DNA from: JAVBTR01 sp031556065
GTDB lineage: Bacteria > Bacillota > Clostridia > Christensenellales > Aristaeellaceae
Assembly (NCBI GenBank): GCA_031556065.1
Contig: JAVBTR010000069.1
Location: 1-51,338 of the forward strand
Direction of reading: 5' to 3'
DNA length: 51,338 bases
This document shows positions 8,243-16,767 of this stretch, piece by piece. Positions within the stretch are counted from its first letter, which is position 1, and the number at the start of each line of letters is the position of its first letter. The position numbers and the translations under genes are program-made. Below the pieces are notes generated by a model that had not been told where the DNA came from, made no database searches, and worked only from the letters and a program-made list of their open reading frames with translations.

Positions 8243-9162
8243 AAGATATCTCCTTGGCTGAACAAACCATACAGGCCTCCGGTGTGGATAAATAGAATGC
8301 GTTCCATACCTTCAAAGGTACCTTTGAAGGTTTCCGATACCAGGCCATAAAAGGCCTTGCCTGTATAAACAGGGTCCAATACCAGGCCTTCTGTCCTGGC
8401 AATATGGCCAATCAGGTCCTTAACTTCCTTGGAAGCAATACCGTAGCCCTGGCCTACATAACCATCGATAATGCGCACGTCCTTTGCTTGGACGGGCGCA
8501 TTCATTTTTACGCAAATGCTGGTTACCACATTGGTAAAATAATCCGCCGTATCGGATACGTTAAAACCTATAATGGCATGGCCTTGGCTGGCCGCAAGGA
8601 GCCCCGCATAGGTGCCGCCGGAACCTACAGCCAAGGTGATGGCATCAAAACGCAGGCCTGTTTTTCTTTCGTAAGCGGTGATTTCACTATAGCAATCCAC
8701 ATACCCCATGGCCCCAAGGGCGGTGGAAGCGCCTAATGGAATCTGGTAAGCGTCTGGGGCGTAGGAAGCCATCCGGGCGTTAACGGTTTCAAACTCCATA
8801 GGGGAAAGGAAGCAGATTTCCGCGCCGAAAAGCTTATTAAGTAAAAGATTGCCGTTTTGCGAAGGGGTGGGTTCCCCCCGCAAAAACAAGATGCACTTTA
8901 AACCAAGTCGGGCTGCCAAGGCTGCTGTGGCCCGGCAATGGTTAGATTGAATGCCTCCGCAGGTAATAACCGATTGAAAGCCTTGATCCAAGGCTTCTTT
9001 TAACACATATTCAAGCTTGCGTACCTTGTTGCCAGAGCATTCAAGGCCCGTCATATCGTCCCGCTTCATATATATTTCTTTGCCGATTTCTTTTGAAAGC
9101 TTTTCTAGTTTCACAATGGGAGTGGGTAAAAACGCCAGATGCAATTTCTCGGGGTGATTCAT
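8239..9162 (-). CDS. PLP-dependent D-cysteine desulfhydrase / ACC deaminase family enzyme
   Basis: A 307-residue fold-type II PLP enzyme. LPTPIVKLEKLS and YMKRDDMTGLECSGNKVRKLE at about 13-50 are family hallmarks; the Lys in SGNK is the expected Schiff-base residue. CGGIQSNHCRATAALAARLGL binds the substrate carboxylate, and LAVGSGGTYAGLL is the phosphate-binding glycine loop. The family includes D-cysteine desulfhydrase (D-Cys to pyruvate, H2S and NH3) and ACC deaminase; the two cannot be separated by eye. An extended -10 (TGCTATAAT, minus strand, 9191-9199) and AAAGGAGG precede the start. It converges on the kinase gene with a 4-base overlap. Confidence 0.85.
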   Translation of the reverse strand: MNHPEKLHLAFLPTPIVKLEKLSKEIGKEIYMKRDDMTGLECSGNKVRKLEYVLKEALDQGFQSVITCGGIQSNHCRATAALAARLGLKCILFLRGEPTPSQNGNLLLNKLFGAEICFLSPMEFETVNARMASYAPDAYQIPLGASTALGAMGYVDCYSEITAYERKTGLRFDAITLAVGSGGTYAGLLAASQGHAIIGFNVSDTADYFTNVVTSICVKMNAPVQAKDVRIIDGYVGQGYGIASKEVKDLIGHIARTEGLVLDPVYTGKAFYGLVSETFKGTFEGMERILFIHTGGLYGLFSQGDIF

Positions 9163-9256
9163 AAGCCGGCCTCCTTTTTATAGCTCATTTATTATAGCAT
9201 ATCCATCAAGGTTTCTTGGAAGTTGACAAAATCAACTCGAATCAACAACCAATCCA

Positions 9257-9285
9257 TTGTAGAAAAGGTCGCTTCACCGTATAAT
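9257..9285 (+). promoter_or_regulatory. Candidate SigA promoter feeding a very short transcript
   Basis: TTGTAG at 9257-9262, a 17-bp spacer and TATAAT at 9280-9285. A strong terminator begins only 17 bases further on, so the transcript would be about 40 nt unless it reads through. Confidence 0.5.
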
Positions 9286-9301
9286 AAGGGCAAGAGGTGA
9301 A

Positions 9302-9327
9302 AGCCCGAAAAAATTCGGGCTGTTTTT
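9302..9327 (+). terminator. Terminator/attenuator upstream of the ECF sigma gene
   Basis: The 8-pair stem AGCCCGAA/TTCGGGCT with an AAAA loop is followed by GTTTTTCTTTTT. It works only on the plus strand and has no plus-strand gene ahead of it. It is therefore either an attenuator for the sigma gene or the end of a small RNA starting near 9292. Confidence 0.75.
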
Positions 9328-9334
9328 CTTTTTG

Positions 9335-9364
9335 TGCAACTTTTGCTATGATGATAGAGTCTAA
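9335..9364 (+). promoter_or_regulatory. Candidate ECF-type autoregulatory promoter
   Basis: TGCAAC at 9335-9340 and GTCTAA at 9359-9364 match the general pattern of ECF sigma promoters (an AAC-containing -35 and a GTC-containing -10 about 16-18 bp apart). It lies just downstream of the terminator and 35 bp ahead of the sigma gene. Autoregulation is inferred. Confidence 0.5.
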
Positions 9365-9399
9365 CAGATGACCGGTCGAAAAAAAGGAGATTGATAAGC

Positions 9400-9879
9400 G
9401 TGACAAGCGACGTTTTTGCCCAAAGAATTATAGCGCTGACGGACACATTGTACCGTATCAGCCTGTCCCAGCTCAGCCAGAGCTGCGATCGGGAGGATGC
9501 TGTGCAGGAGTGCCTGCGCAAAGCCTGGGAAAAACGCAAGAAGCTTAAGGATGACCGGTTTGTGGACACCTGGGTGATTCGCATCCTTTTAAATGAATGC
9601 CATAACATTCAGCGAAAGGGCAAACGGCAGATTCCTACACCAGCATTGCCGGAACCTGCGGCCCAGCCGGAATCCGCCGATATGGGCGAATTAAAGGCAG
9701 CCCTGCTGGAATTGGATGAAGCCACGCGGCTGCCCATTATGCTCCAATACGTTGAGGGCTATCCCATAGAAGAGGTGGCTAAAATGCTAAGGCTTCCTGT
9801 GGGCACGGTTAAATCCCGCATATCAAGAGGCAAAGCAAAGCTTAAGCAACGCTTAAAAGAGGAGGTGTTCACGGCATGA
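9400..9879 (+). CDS. ECF-type RNA polymerase sigma factor
   Basis: About 159 residues. The GTG at 9400 is used because GGAGA at 9386-9390 sits 9 bp upstream; the TTG at 9391 would touch the binding site. Region 2 is at about 10-75 (EDAVQECLRKAWEKRKKLKDDRFVDTWVIRILLNECHN) and region 4 at about 95-155 (LPIMLQYVEGYPIEEVAKMLRLPVGTVKSRISRGKAKLKQRL). It should direct core polymerase to a small extracytoplasmic-stress regulon. The stop overlaps the downstream anti-sigma-like gene (ATGA), which argues for a sigma/anti-sigma pair. Confidence 0.93.
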   Translation: MTSDVFAQRIIALTDTLYRISLSQLSQSCDREDAVQECLRKAWEKRKKLKDDRFVDTWVIRILLNECHNIQRKGKRQIPTPALPEPAAQPESADMGELKAALLELDEATRLPIMLQYVEGYPIEEVAKMLRLPVGTVKSRISRGKAKLKQRLKEEVFTA

Positions 9880-10964
9880 AAAACGGTGATGATTTCAAAA
9901 AAGCTCTGGGCAATGCCGACAGCGCCTTTGAAAACAAGGTTAAAAAGACCTTATATGAACTTGAAACCCAAGAGGAGGAAAAAACTGTGAAAAAATTTAG
10001 CGCAAGCTTCGCCCTGGTGATGGGGATCATTCTATTGGTAGCGGTGGCCTTTGCGGCGGCCAGCCAATGGGGGATTATGGATTTTATGGAGCGACATGGC
10101 CGGGTAATTCCTAAAGCCACGGAGTTGGTTCAAAGCGATATCGCCCAACAAGGGGGTAAAACGGAAGCGGGCCAGTTTACATTGCGAGATGCCATGCTGG
10201 ATGGCAAGGATATTTACATGGTAGTGGCTGTGAAGCCAGCGGATAAAAACACCATGCTTCTTTCCCTGGATGCCATGCTGGAAGACCCGGCTAGTAACAT
10301 GGGGCCCCTGTATGCGGATGAAACCGTGTCCATCAGAGAATACGCCATGGCAAAAGGCAAAACCAAGCTATACTATGTGGATGCTAACCCAGACCCGGAT
10401 TGCGTACAGGCTAAGGATTTTATTTTAGAAGAGGATGGTACCCTGGTACTGATTCTGATGGGGGAATACGATAACCCGGCAGAAAGCTTTGAAATAAGCC
10501 TTTCTTGCATTGTCATCCCTTATAAGGAGGATGAATTGGATATCGAAAAAAGGCAGGACGTTCCGCTTACCTTTACCCTGGATGATGTGCAAATGGAAGA
10601 CACAGCTGTTTATAAGGTGCCCCAAGTATATGCTGATTGTGGTGTGCAGGTAGACGAGATTGTTCTTGCCAAATCCACCATTGCAACCCATGTTAAAATC
10701 ACCTTCTCTGTGGTGGATGAATCGGCCTTTAAACTAACCGGCGGTGGCTTGTGGTTTGAATTCTTGGATGAGAAGGGTGAACGAATAGATGGTGGCCCCA
10801 TGGGTATGGGCAGCATTGGTGAAGTGGAGGGCACCAATGGGCAAATATTTATTCAAGAGGATTCCCTCATTGCAGTGGATAAGCTTCCCAAAACCATTAC
10901 CCTAAGGGGCTACAATTGCTGGGAGAAAAACCGCTACGAAACCCATACCTTTCAAATGGAATAA
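9876..10964 (+). CDS. Probable membrane anti-sigma factor (DUF4179-like)
   Basis: A 362-residue protein translationally coupled to the ECF sigma gene. The first ~45 residues are charged and cytoplasmic, one transmembrane helix follows (FALVMGIILLVAVAFAAA, about 48-65), and ~295 residues lie outside. The extracellular part starts with a DUF4179-like region (TLRDAMLDGKDIYMVVAVKP) and continues in beta-rich repeats ending with an immunoglobulin-like segment. The short cytoplasmic part would hold the sigma factor until an external signal is sensed. The anti-sigma role is inferred from position and topology; the DUF4179 label is from pattern only. Confidence 0.8.
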   Translation: MKNGDDFKKALGNADSAFENKVKKTLYELETQEEEKTVKKFSASFALVMGIILLVAVAFAAASQWGIMDFMERHGRVIPKATELVQSDIAQQGGKTEAGQFTLRDAMLDGKDIYMVVAVKPADKNTMLLSLDAMLEDPASNMGPLYADETVSIREYAMAKGKTKLYYVDANPDPDCVQAKDFILEEDGTLVLILMGEYDNPAESFEISLSCIVIPYKEDELDIEKRQDVPLTFTLDDVQMEDTAVYKVPQVYADCGVQVDEIVLAKSTIATHVKITFSVVDESAFKLTGGGLWFEFLDEKGERIDGGPMGMGSIGEVEGTNGQIFIQEDSLIAVDKLPKTITLRGYNCWEKNRYETHTFQME

Positions 10965-10979
10965 TTTGTCGAATTTCTA

Positions 10980-11009
10980 CCCCGCGCTTCTATGAAGCGT
11001 GGGGTTTTT
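10980..11009 (+). terminator. Terminator of the sigma/anti-sigma operon
   Basis: A long stem CCCCGCGCTTC/GAAGCGTGGGG with a 3-base loop and a following TTTTT. Confidence 0.85.
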
Positions 11010-11033
11010 ACACGTGATATTTGGGAATACTCC

Positions 11034-11062
11034 TTGACAAATGGCAGACAATGGTGTTTAAT
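11034..11062 (+). promoter_or_regulatory. SigA-type promoter for the glycosyltransferase gene
   Basis: A perfect TTGACA at 11034-11039, a 17-bp spacer and TTTAAT at 11057-11062. Confidence 0.7.
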
Positions 11063-11127
11063 CAAGGTTGTGCCACTTGTTCTTTAATGTCTTAATAGTG
11101 GGAAGCATACCGAGGGAGGAACCTTTG

Positions 11128-12477
11128 TTGCAGGTACTACGTATCGTACTCGAGGTACTATCAGCGGTTTTCAGTGTTTGGATGATGGCCATGCTGGTTT
11201 ACCAGCTGGTGCTTGGCCTATTCGGGTTTAAAAAGGAAGCAAAAGATTACAAGGATCACGACCCAGAGTCCCGCTTTTTGGTTCTAGTTCCAGCCCATAA
11301 CGAGGAAAAAGTCATCAAGGATATTATCGAAAACTTACAGCATATGGAGTACCCTAAAGAGCTGTACGATTTTTTTATCGTTGCCGATAATTGCACCGAT
11401 CGCACTGCCGATGTGGCCAGGCAAATGGGTGCAAAGGTGATTGAAACCCACAAGCGTACCGAAACCAGCCCTACGGGCAAGCCAATTGCCCTTAAAAAGG
11501 CGCTGAAGATCATTGGGGATTACGAAAACAAGTATGATCTGTTGATGATTTTCGATGCAGATAACTTAATCGACCCGAACATGTTTCTGGAAGTTAACAG
11601 CCAATACATCGATAAGGATAAGCCTGAAATGATTCAGTGCTATCTTGGCAGCAAGAACAAAAAAGGCCTGGTGGCCTGGTTTTATTACACCTGTTTCACC
11701 ACCTCCAACCGCTTTTCCCAATTGGCCAGAACGAGAAGAGGGCTTAATTGTGGTATCGGCGGCACAGGCTATGCCATAGATACCCGCTATCTCCATGAGC
11801 GCGGCGGCTGGACCACCATGAGCCTTACAGAGGATTTCGAAATCCAGATCGAAGCCACCCTTAAAGGCAAACGCATTCTATGGAACCACAACGTCCGCGT
11901 GTACGACGAAAAGCCCACCACCTTTAAAGCCAGCATTCGTCAACGGATTCGCTGGGCCCAAGGACAGTGGTTTGTTGCTATTAAGAACACGCCGAAAATC
12001 TTTGGGGCTATTGGCCACAAAACCATTTCCGGCCGTGAAGCGGTAAGCATGTTTATGTATATGTATGGCCTGTTCGCTAATATATTCGTGGTGTTCCAGT
12101 CCATATTGACACTGGCGTTCATTCTGTTGGATGTTCGTGAATTGACCATTCAGCCCTGGTATTACACCGCGCCACAGGTGCTTTTGTTTGTTTACAGCTT
12201 CCTGGTGCTGTTTTATTCTGCCGACCAGATGGATAACCATATCAGGCCCTCCCTGCGCACCCTGCCCCTGATGCTTATCAGCACAGCCATTAACCTGGTG
12301 CTGGCGGTGATTGCCCAAACGGTTGGCCTGTTTCTGCACAAAAAGCAGAACAATTGGGTGAAAACCGAGCACAGCCTGAACCGCCTTGAGTGCATGGAAA
12401 GCCTCTATGAGGGAGAGAATTATCTTCCAGGGTATGAGGATGAGGAAGAAATGACGCCGGATAAGTTAGAGGCGTAG
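11128..12477 (+). CDS. Processive family-2 glycosyltransferase, membrane-bound
   Basis: About 449 residues from a TTG start. GGGAGGA at 11114-11120 selects TTG at 11128 (or the adjacent TTG at 11125); the GTG at 11068 has no site. There is one N-terminal TM helix (about 1-28), a cytosolic GT-A domain with LVPAHNEEKVI, FDADN (metal DxD), TEDFE (catalytic acid) and QRIRWAQGQW (the QxxRW acceptor motif of processive enzymes), then about four C-terminal TM helices. It resembles cellulose/hyaluronan/PNAG-type synthases. The product polysaccharide is unknown. There are no partner genes on either side, so it may act alone. Confidence 0.9.
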   Translation: MQVLRIVLEVLSAVFSVWMMAMLVYQLVLGLFGFKKEAKDYKDHDPESRFLVLVPAHNEEKVIKDIIENLQHMEYPKELYDFFIVADNCTDRTADVARQMGAKVIETHKRTETSPTGKPIALKKALKIIGDYENKYDLLMIFDADNLIDPNMFLEVNSQYIDKDKPEMIQCYLGSKNKKGLVAWFYYTCFTTSNRFSQLARTRRGLNCGIGGTGYAIDTRYLHERGGWTTMSLTEDFEIQIEATLKGKRILWNHNVRVYDEKPTTFKASIRQRIRWAQGQWFVAIKNTPKIFGAIGHKTISGREAVSMFMYMYGLFANIFVVFQSILTLAFILLDVRELTIQPWYYTAPQVLLFVYSFLVLFYSADQMDNHIRPSLRTLPLMLISTAINLVLAVIAQTVGLFLHKKQNNWVKTEHSLNRLECMESLYEGENYLPGYEDEEEMTPDKLEA

Positions 12478-12481
12478 GGAC

Positions 12482-12560
12482 GGCTACTGAAAAGGGCCCA
12501 TTTCGAGATCACCGCAGACGGTTCCGCGCTTTACTCACAGCCGAACCCTTTTGAACAGCC
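12482..12560 (+). repeat. 79-bp inverted-repeat element
   Basis: GGCTACTGAAAAGGG at 12482-12496 is inverted, with 12 of 15 matches, at 12546-12560. The inside is noncoding. Its left end resembles 41333-41360, suggesting a dispersed family. It sits 5 bp after the glycosyltransferase stop, at the left border of the mosaic region. Confidence 0.55.
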
Positions 12561-12569
12561 TTATAGATA

Positions 12570-12750
12570 GTGCCTGGGGACAGGCGCTATCCCAGCGCGT
12601 CGACAAAGTGGACGCTTTCGTGCGACACCTGTATCGCACGAGGGATTTCCCTCACTGCACTGTAAAATCTTCGGTTTTACGGTCGGGGCCATCGGCCCAT
12701 TAAGGCCCTGAAAGGGCTTCGGGCAAGGTAGGAATTTCTACGAAATTCCA
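12570..12750 (+). repeat. Chain of hairpins at the left border of the foreign segment
   Basis: No gene is seen here. Short perfect palindromes follow one another: GCCTG/CAGGC, GCGC/GCGC, GTGCGA/TCGCAC around CACCTGTA, AGGGA/TCCCT, GTAAAA/TTTTAC around a TCTTCGG-type loop, GGCC pairs, and GGAATTTC/GAAATTCC around TAC. Structure of this density suggests a repeat element or a structured RNA rather than plain spacer. Confidence 0.45.
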
Positions 12751-12756
12751 CCGAAA

Positions 12757-13791
<1,035 letters not shown>

Positions 13792-13839
13792 TCGGCTCGG
13801 CGTCCTGTGGCGACAAAGGTGGCCCGTGCGGTATTGACG

Positions 13840-14334
13840 TTATTCACTCAATCGCAATTCCCACAGTTCTTCGGTGATTATTTGATCTGTCCACTCGTCA
13901 TTGGCTTTTGTTTCAACTAACGCAAACCCGCTGCGCTCGTATAAATGGCGCGCCGCGTGCAAAAAGTCAATCGTCCAAAGGTAAACCCGCCGATAATGAT
14001 GTTCTCGGCAAAACGACATTGCCTGATCCATGAAGCGTTTCCCGATTCCCCGGCCCTGGTACCGCTCATCAAGGAGGAACCAGCGCAGTTGCGCCGTATG
14101 GTCGTCCGCTTTCACGATTGCGATGGATCCGATGATTTCATTTCCGGTTTCCGCGACCCACAGCATACCGCCATCGGGATGAAGCAAAAACTCGGAAAGC
14201 CCTTTCATGACATAATGCTCAAATATCGGCTTGAACCGGTATGCGTTTTGATAGAGCTTCATGTGCAGGTAGTCGACGTATCCCGCATCGCCCGGTTTAA
14301 ACTGTCGGATGATAATTTCACCGTTGTTTTTCAC
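13840..14334 (-). CDS. GNAT family N-acetyltransferase
   Basis: About 164 residues with a GTG start 9 bp after AAAGGGG. The GNAT core shows LRWFLLDERYQGRGIGKRFMDQ at about 83-104, where QGRGIG binds acetyl-CoA, and ARHLYERSGFALVE near the C-terminus (motif B). The N-terminus (IIIRQFKPGDAGYVDYLHMKLY) closely resembles the acetyltransferase half of MarR-GNAT fusion regulators, but no HTH part is present here. The acceptor is unknown. It is the last gene of a leftward cassette, and its 3' end abuts the metK fragment. Confidence 0.9.
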   Translation of the reverse strand: MKNNGEIIIRQFKPGDAGYVDYLHMKLYQNAYRFKPIFEHYVMKGLSEFLLHPDGGMLWVAETGNEIIGSIAIVKADDHTAQLRWFLLDERYQGRGIGKRFMDQAMSFCREHHYRRVYLWTIDFLHAARHLYERSGFALVETKANDEWTDQIITEELWELRLSE

Positions 14335-14392
14335 GAATTTTTCGCCCCTTTCCTCAATACATGCGGTGGACGTGGCGGGCGGCGGAATCGAA

Positions 14393-14938
14393 CTAGAGCG
14401 AAAGATAGCCGCTTGTTTTTACCACCGTCGCGAACATCCCGCTGAGCGCCGCCATAAAAACCTGATGCACGGTTTCGGCAGGAATGGTTCGCCCCGCCCA
14501 CGACAGGTCTTTGGTAGCGCAGGCGTCGTCGATCAAAGTCACCTTTATTCCGAAATCCTTGCACGCCCTTGTCGTCGTGTCGATGCACATATGGCTCATC
14601 ATGCCGCAAATAACGAGCTCCGTGATGGCGTTGCTTTGTATGATCTTCAGCAAATCTGTTTCATAAAAGCTGTTGGGCGCGTGCTTGATTACCAGATGCT
14701 CACCAGCTTGCGGGTTCAGATTCTTATGGATTTCCGCTCCCTTCGTATCGGGCAGAAAGAAGGTTGCGCCCTCCCGGACGTTTATATGCTGAACATGAAT
14801 AATGGGCAGGCGCGCGGCGCGGAAATGCCCGAGCAGCCTTTCAATGTTCGCCAGTGCGGCCATTGGATCGCAAAGCTCGGATTTGCCGCCCGCAAAATAG
14901 TCATTTTGCACGTCAATGATCAATAACGCTTGTTTCAT
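14393..14938 (-). CDS. Isochorismatase-like cysteine hydrolase
   Basis: 181 residues. The catalytic triad pattern of the superfamily is visible: Asp in LLIIDVQNDYF (about residue 9), Lys in VIKHAPNSFYET (about 84) and Cys in GMMSHMCIDTT (about 118). Such enzymes include nicotinamidases, N-carbamoylsarcosine amidases and hydrolases of unknown substrate. AAAGGAGCGG precedes the ATG. It lies 14 bp after the VOC-protein gene in the same direction, so they are probably cotranscribed. Confidence 0.9.
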   Translation of the reverse strand: MKQALLIIDVQNDYFAGGKSELCDPMAALANIERLLGHFRAARLPIIHVQHINVREGATFFLPDTKGAEIHKNLNPQAGEHLVIKHAPNSFYETDLLKIIQSNAITELVICGMMSHMCIDTTTRACKDFGIKVTLIDDACATKDLSWAGRTIPAETVHQVFMAALSGMFATVVKTSGYLSL

Positions 14939-14952
14939 GGATGACCGCTCCT

Positions 14953-15378
14953 TTACTCAGGCTTTCCCGCCGAAAGCTGCCAGATAACGCCATACTTGTC
15001 CTGCACCATGCCATAGAGCTCGCTCCAGAAGGTTTTTTCCAAGGGCATCAACACCTCGCCGCCCTGGGAGAGTTCGTCAAAGATACACCGGATTTCTTCC
15101 TTGTCATCCGTGCTCAGTGTCGGGCTGATGTTGTCCCCCTTGGTGAGCGGCATGTCGGACGGAACGTCACAGAACATGACGTTGCAGCCGAAGATGGGAA
15201 CGCTGCTGTACATAACATACTCTTTATCCGCGTCGGACACGGTGTAATTGGGATCAGGGGGCATCTGTCCGTAGGTCATCAGGACTTGCACCTCGGACTG
15301 GAACACCTTCGCGTAGAACGCAAGGGCCTCCCGGCAATTGCCGTCAAAATTGATAAACAGAGAAAATTGTTTACTCAT
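14953..15378 (-). CDS. VOC family (PhnB/glyoxalase-like) protein
   Basis: 141 residues, the usual length for a PhnB-like vicinal-oxygen-chelate protein. It begins with FINFDGNCREALAFYAKVFQSEV, the family's strand-helix opening, and ends with FWSELYGMVQDKYGVIWQLS, the closing repeat. No histidine of the metal triad stands out, so catalytic activity is uncertain. AAAGGAGTG is 8 bp ahead of the start. It seems to be the head of the three-gene part of the cassette. Confidence 0.88.
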   Translation of the reverse strand: MSKQFSLFINFDGNCREALAFYAKVFQSEVQVLMTYGQMPPDPNYTVSDADKEYVMYSSVPIFGCNVMFCDVPSDMPLTKGDNISPTLSTDDKEEIRCIFDELSQGGEVLMPLEKTFWSELYGMVQDKYGVIWQLSAGKPE

Positions 15379-15409
15379 GGCTTACACTCCTTTTTATGTC
15401 TGTATGGTG

Positions 15410-15443
15410 ATAATCCTTTATTTTACATAATCCTTTATTTTAC
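15410..15443 (+). repeat. Perfect 17-bp tandem duplication across a stop codon
   Basis: ATAATCCTTTATTTTAC occurs at 15410-15426 and again at 15427-15443. The second copy carries the last codons and the stop of the DUF3795 gene, so the duplication copied the gene's end into the spacer. Confidence 0.9.
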
Positions 15444-15971
15444 CTTTTTGCGGAGCTTTAATGAGATGCTTCTCTTTACAGCCATTTCCTCAAACAAACT
15501 GACGGCGTCCGTTTCGGTATCCGCCGCAATTTGCTCCAAGACCGCGTTTACATCCTCAAGCTCCAGCAGGTTCACGGCAAGACAGTAAAAACTCTTTCGC
15601 CGGCCATTGTCATGGCGCTTTAGCAAATGCTCCAACGCCGTGAGCTTCTCGCGCTGCTCGGCAATATATGCCTCCTGTCCCATCGCCCTTGCTTTGTCGT
15701 TGTCTCGGAACTGGTTCTTGTGTGTTATGAACGAGTCGGAAAGATCGGCTCCGTCATACTTTTTACAGGGGTATTCCTCGCACAAATAGCAATATTCGAG
15801 ACCTTTGCGCTGGGCGCAGGATAACATGCCGCACGGAGGATGCTTCTCCGAAAACCCTTCGCCGGCGCAGCCGGGGCATTTGGAAGCGCCGTCCGTATGG
15901 TAGCGCGGGCATAGGCCGCAATTTAGCCCGCAGGCTGAAAACTGTGGGCACGTCCTGTTTTTAAATTCCAT
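15435..15971 (-). CDS. Cysteine-rich DUF3795 protein
   Basis: 178 residues. The N-terminal ~75 residues hold eleven cysteines in the DUF3795 arrangement (CGLNCGLCPRY, CPGCAG, CGMLSCA, YCYLCEEYPCKKY), probably binding metal. The C-terminal ~100 residues are helical and charged. The family's function is unknown. It overlaps the next upstream gene, also DUF3795, by 11 bases, so the pair is an operon of two related proteins. Confidence 0.85.
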   Translation of the reverse strand: MEFKNRTCPQFSACGLNCGLCPRYHTDGASKCPGCAGEGFSEKHPPCGMLSCAQRKGLEYCYLCEEYPCKKYDGADLSDSFITHKNQFRDNDKARAMGQEAYIAEQREKLTALEHLLKRHDNGRRKSFYCLAVNLLELEDVNAVLEQIAADTETDAVSLFEEMAVKRSISLKLRKKVK

Positions 15972-16380
15972 CCTTCAACGCCCCCTTGCATTCGCTGCAC
16001 CTCTGATGATGCTGGTCGATCACGCCGCCGCAGTTCGCGCAGGTGAACTGTTCCTTCTGCGCACGCAAAAAAGCGGGCATGTCCCGCCTTGCCTCGAGAC
16101 CGTTTTGCACCAAATCTACGTCATAGTTTCGCGTATAGCTTTTATTCAGGCTTTTGATTCTGACGCAGGGGAAGCTGCCACACTCAAAGCACCACTTGAG
16201 ACCCTTTTCAAATGCACAGCTTTTCTTCGCGCAGTTCCGGCAGCTTTTCCGAGTGATTTGTTCTGCCGGCGTGCGGCAGCCGGAGCAGGGCTTCTTTGCA
16301 TCCAAATGCGCGCCGCAGGCGAGGCAGTTCACACCGCAAGGCGCGATCATGTTTTCCTCTATTTTTTCGGGCATCTTCAT
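15961..16380 (-). CDS. Cysteine-rich DUF3795 protein with extra zinc ribbon
   Basis: About 139 residues; the ATG at 16380 is preferred to the GTG at 16389 because GGTGA lies 6 bp upstream. It opens with MIAPCGVNCLACGAHL, the DUF3795 start, followed by CSGCRT, SCRNCAKKSCAF and CFECGSFPC. A second ribbon CANCGG...CSEC closes the protein. The two DUF3795 proteins share the core but differ in their C-termini, so they are paralogues, not a recent duplication. Role unknown. Confidence 0.82.
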   Translation of the reverse strand: MKMPEKIEENMIAPCGVNCLACGAHLDAKKPCSGCRTPAEQITRKSCRNCAKKSCAFEKGLKWCFECGSFPCVRIKSLNKSYTRNYDVDLVQNGLEARRDMPAFLRAQKEQFTCANCGGVIDQHHQRCSECKGALKDGI

Positions 16381-16491
16381 ATTGATCACCAGGTTTATAA
16401 CAGTATGGTTTTGCCTCTATTTCACGGATAGGGGCCTTTTTATTATACAGTAAAATCCAACTCAAAACAACGAAATCAGGAGGTATTGTCT

Positions 16492-16680
16492 ATGGTTTTA
16501 GTGATCGCGGAAAAGCCCAGCGTCGCCCAAAGCATCGCCGCCGTCCTTCACGCCAACAAGAGGGAGGACGGCTTTCTTTCAGGCAACGGCTGGATCGTGT
16601 CATGGTGCGTCGGGCATCTGGTGGAGCTGGCCGACGCCGCGGCCTACGGCGAACAGTATCAAATGTGCCGATTCGATTAG
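16492..16680 (+). pseudogene. topB: 5' fragment of DNA topoisomerase III (topB)
   Basis: An intact start remains: AGGAGG at 16478-16483 and ATG at 16492. The first ~58 residues (LVIAEKPSVAQSIAAVL, GNGWIVSWCVGHLVELA) are the Toprim opening of TopB as found in conjugative elements. The frame then meets a TAG at 16678-16680, just where an integrase fragment begins. The other ~90% of the protein, with the catalytic Tyr, is gone. Confidence 0.85.
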
Positions 16681-16767
16681 CTGTTTTCTATGGATTGCGG
16701 CGAAGTGAAGTTCTGGGGCTAAAGTGGGATTCCATTGATTTTAATCGCAATACGATCACCATTACAA
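16677..16767 (+). pseudogene. Internal fragment of a tyrosine integrase
   Basis: In a frame different from the topB fragment, about 30 residues (VFYGLRRSEVLGLKWDSIDF and on to TITI) match the first catalytic-Arg box of ICE integrases. The intact integrase at 19530 has a close but not identical counterpart (AFYGLRRSEVLGLKWNAIDF). DNA differs at many third positions, so this is from a second integrase, not a copy of the resident one. Confidence 0.8.
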
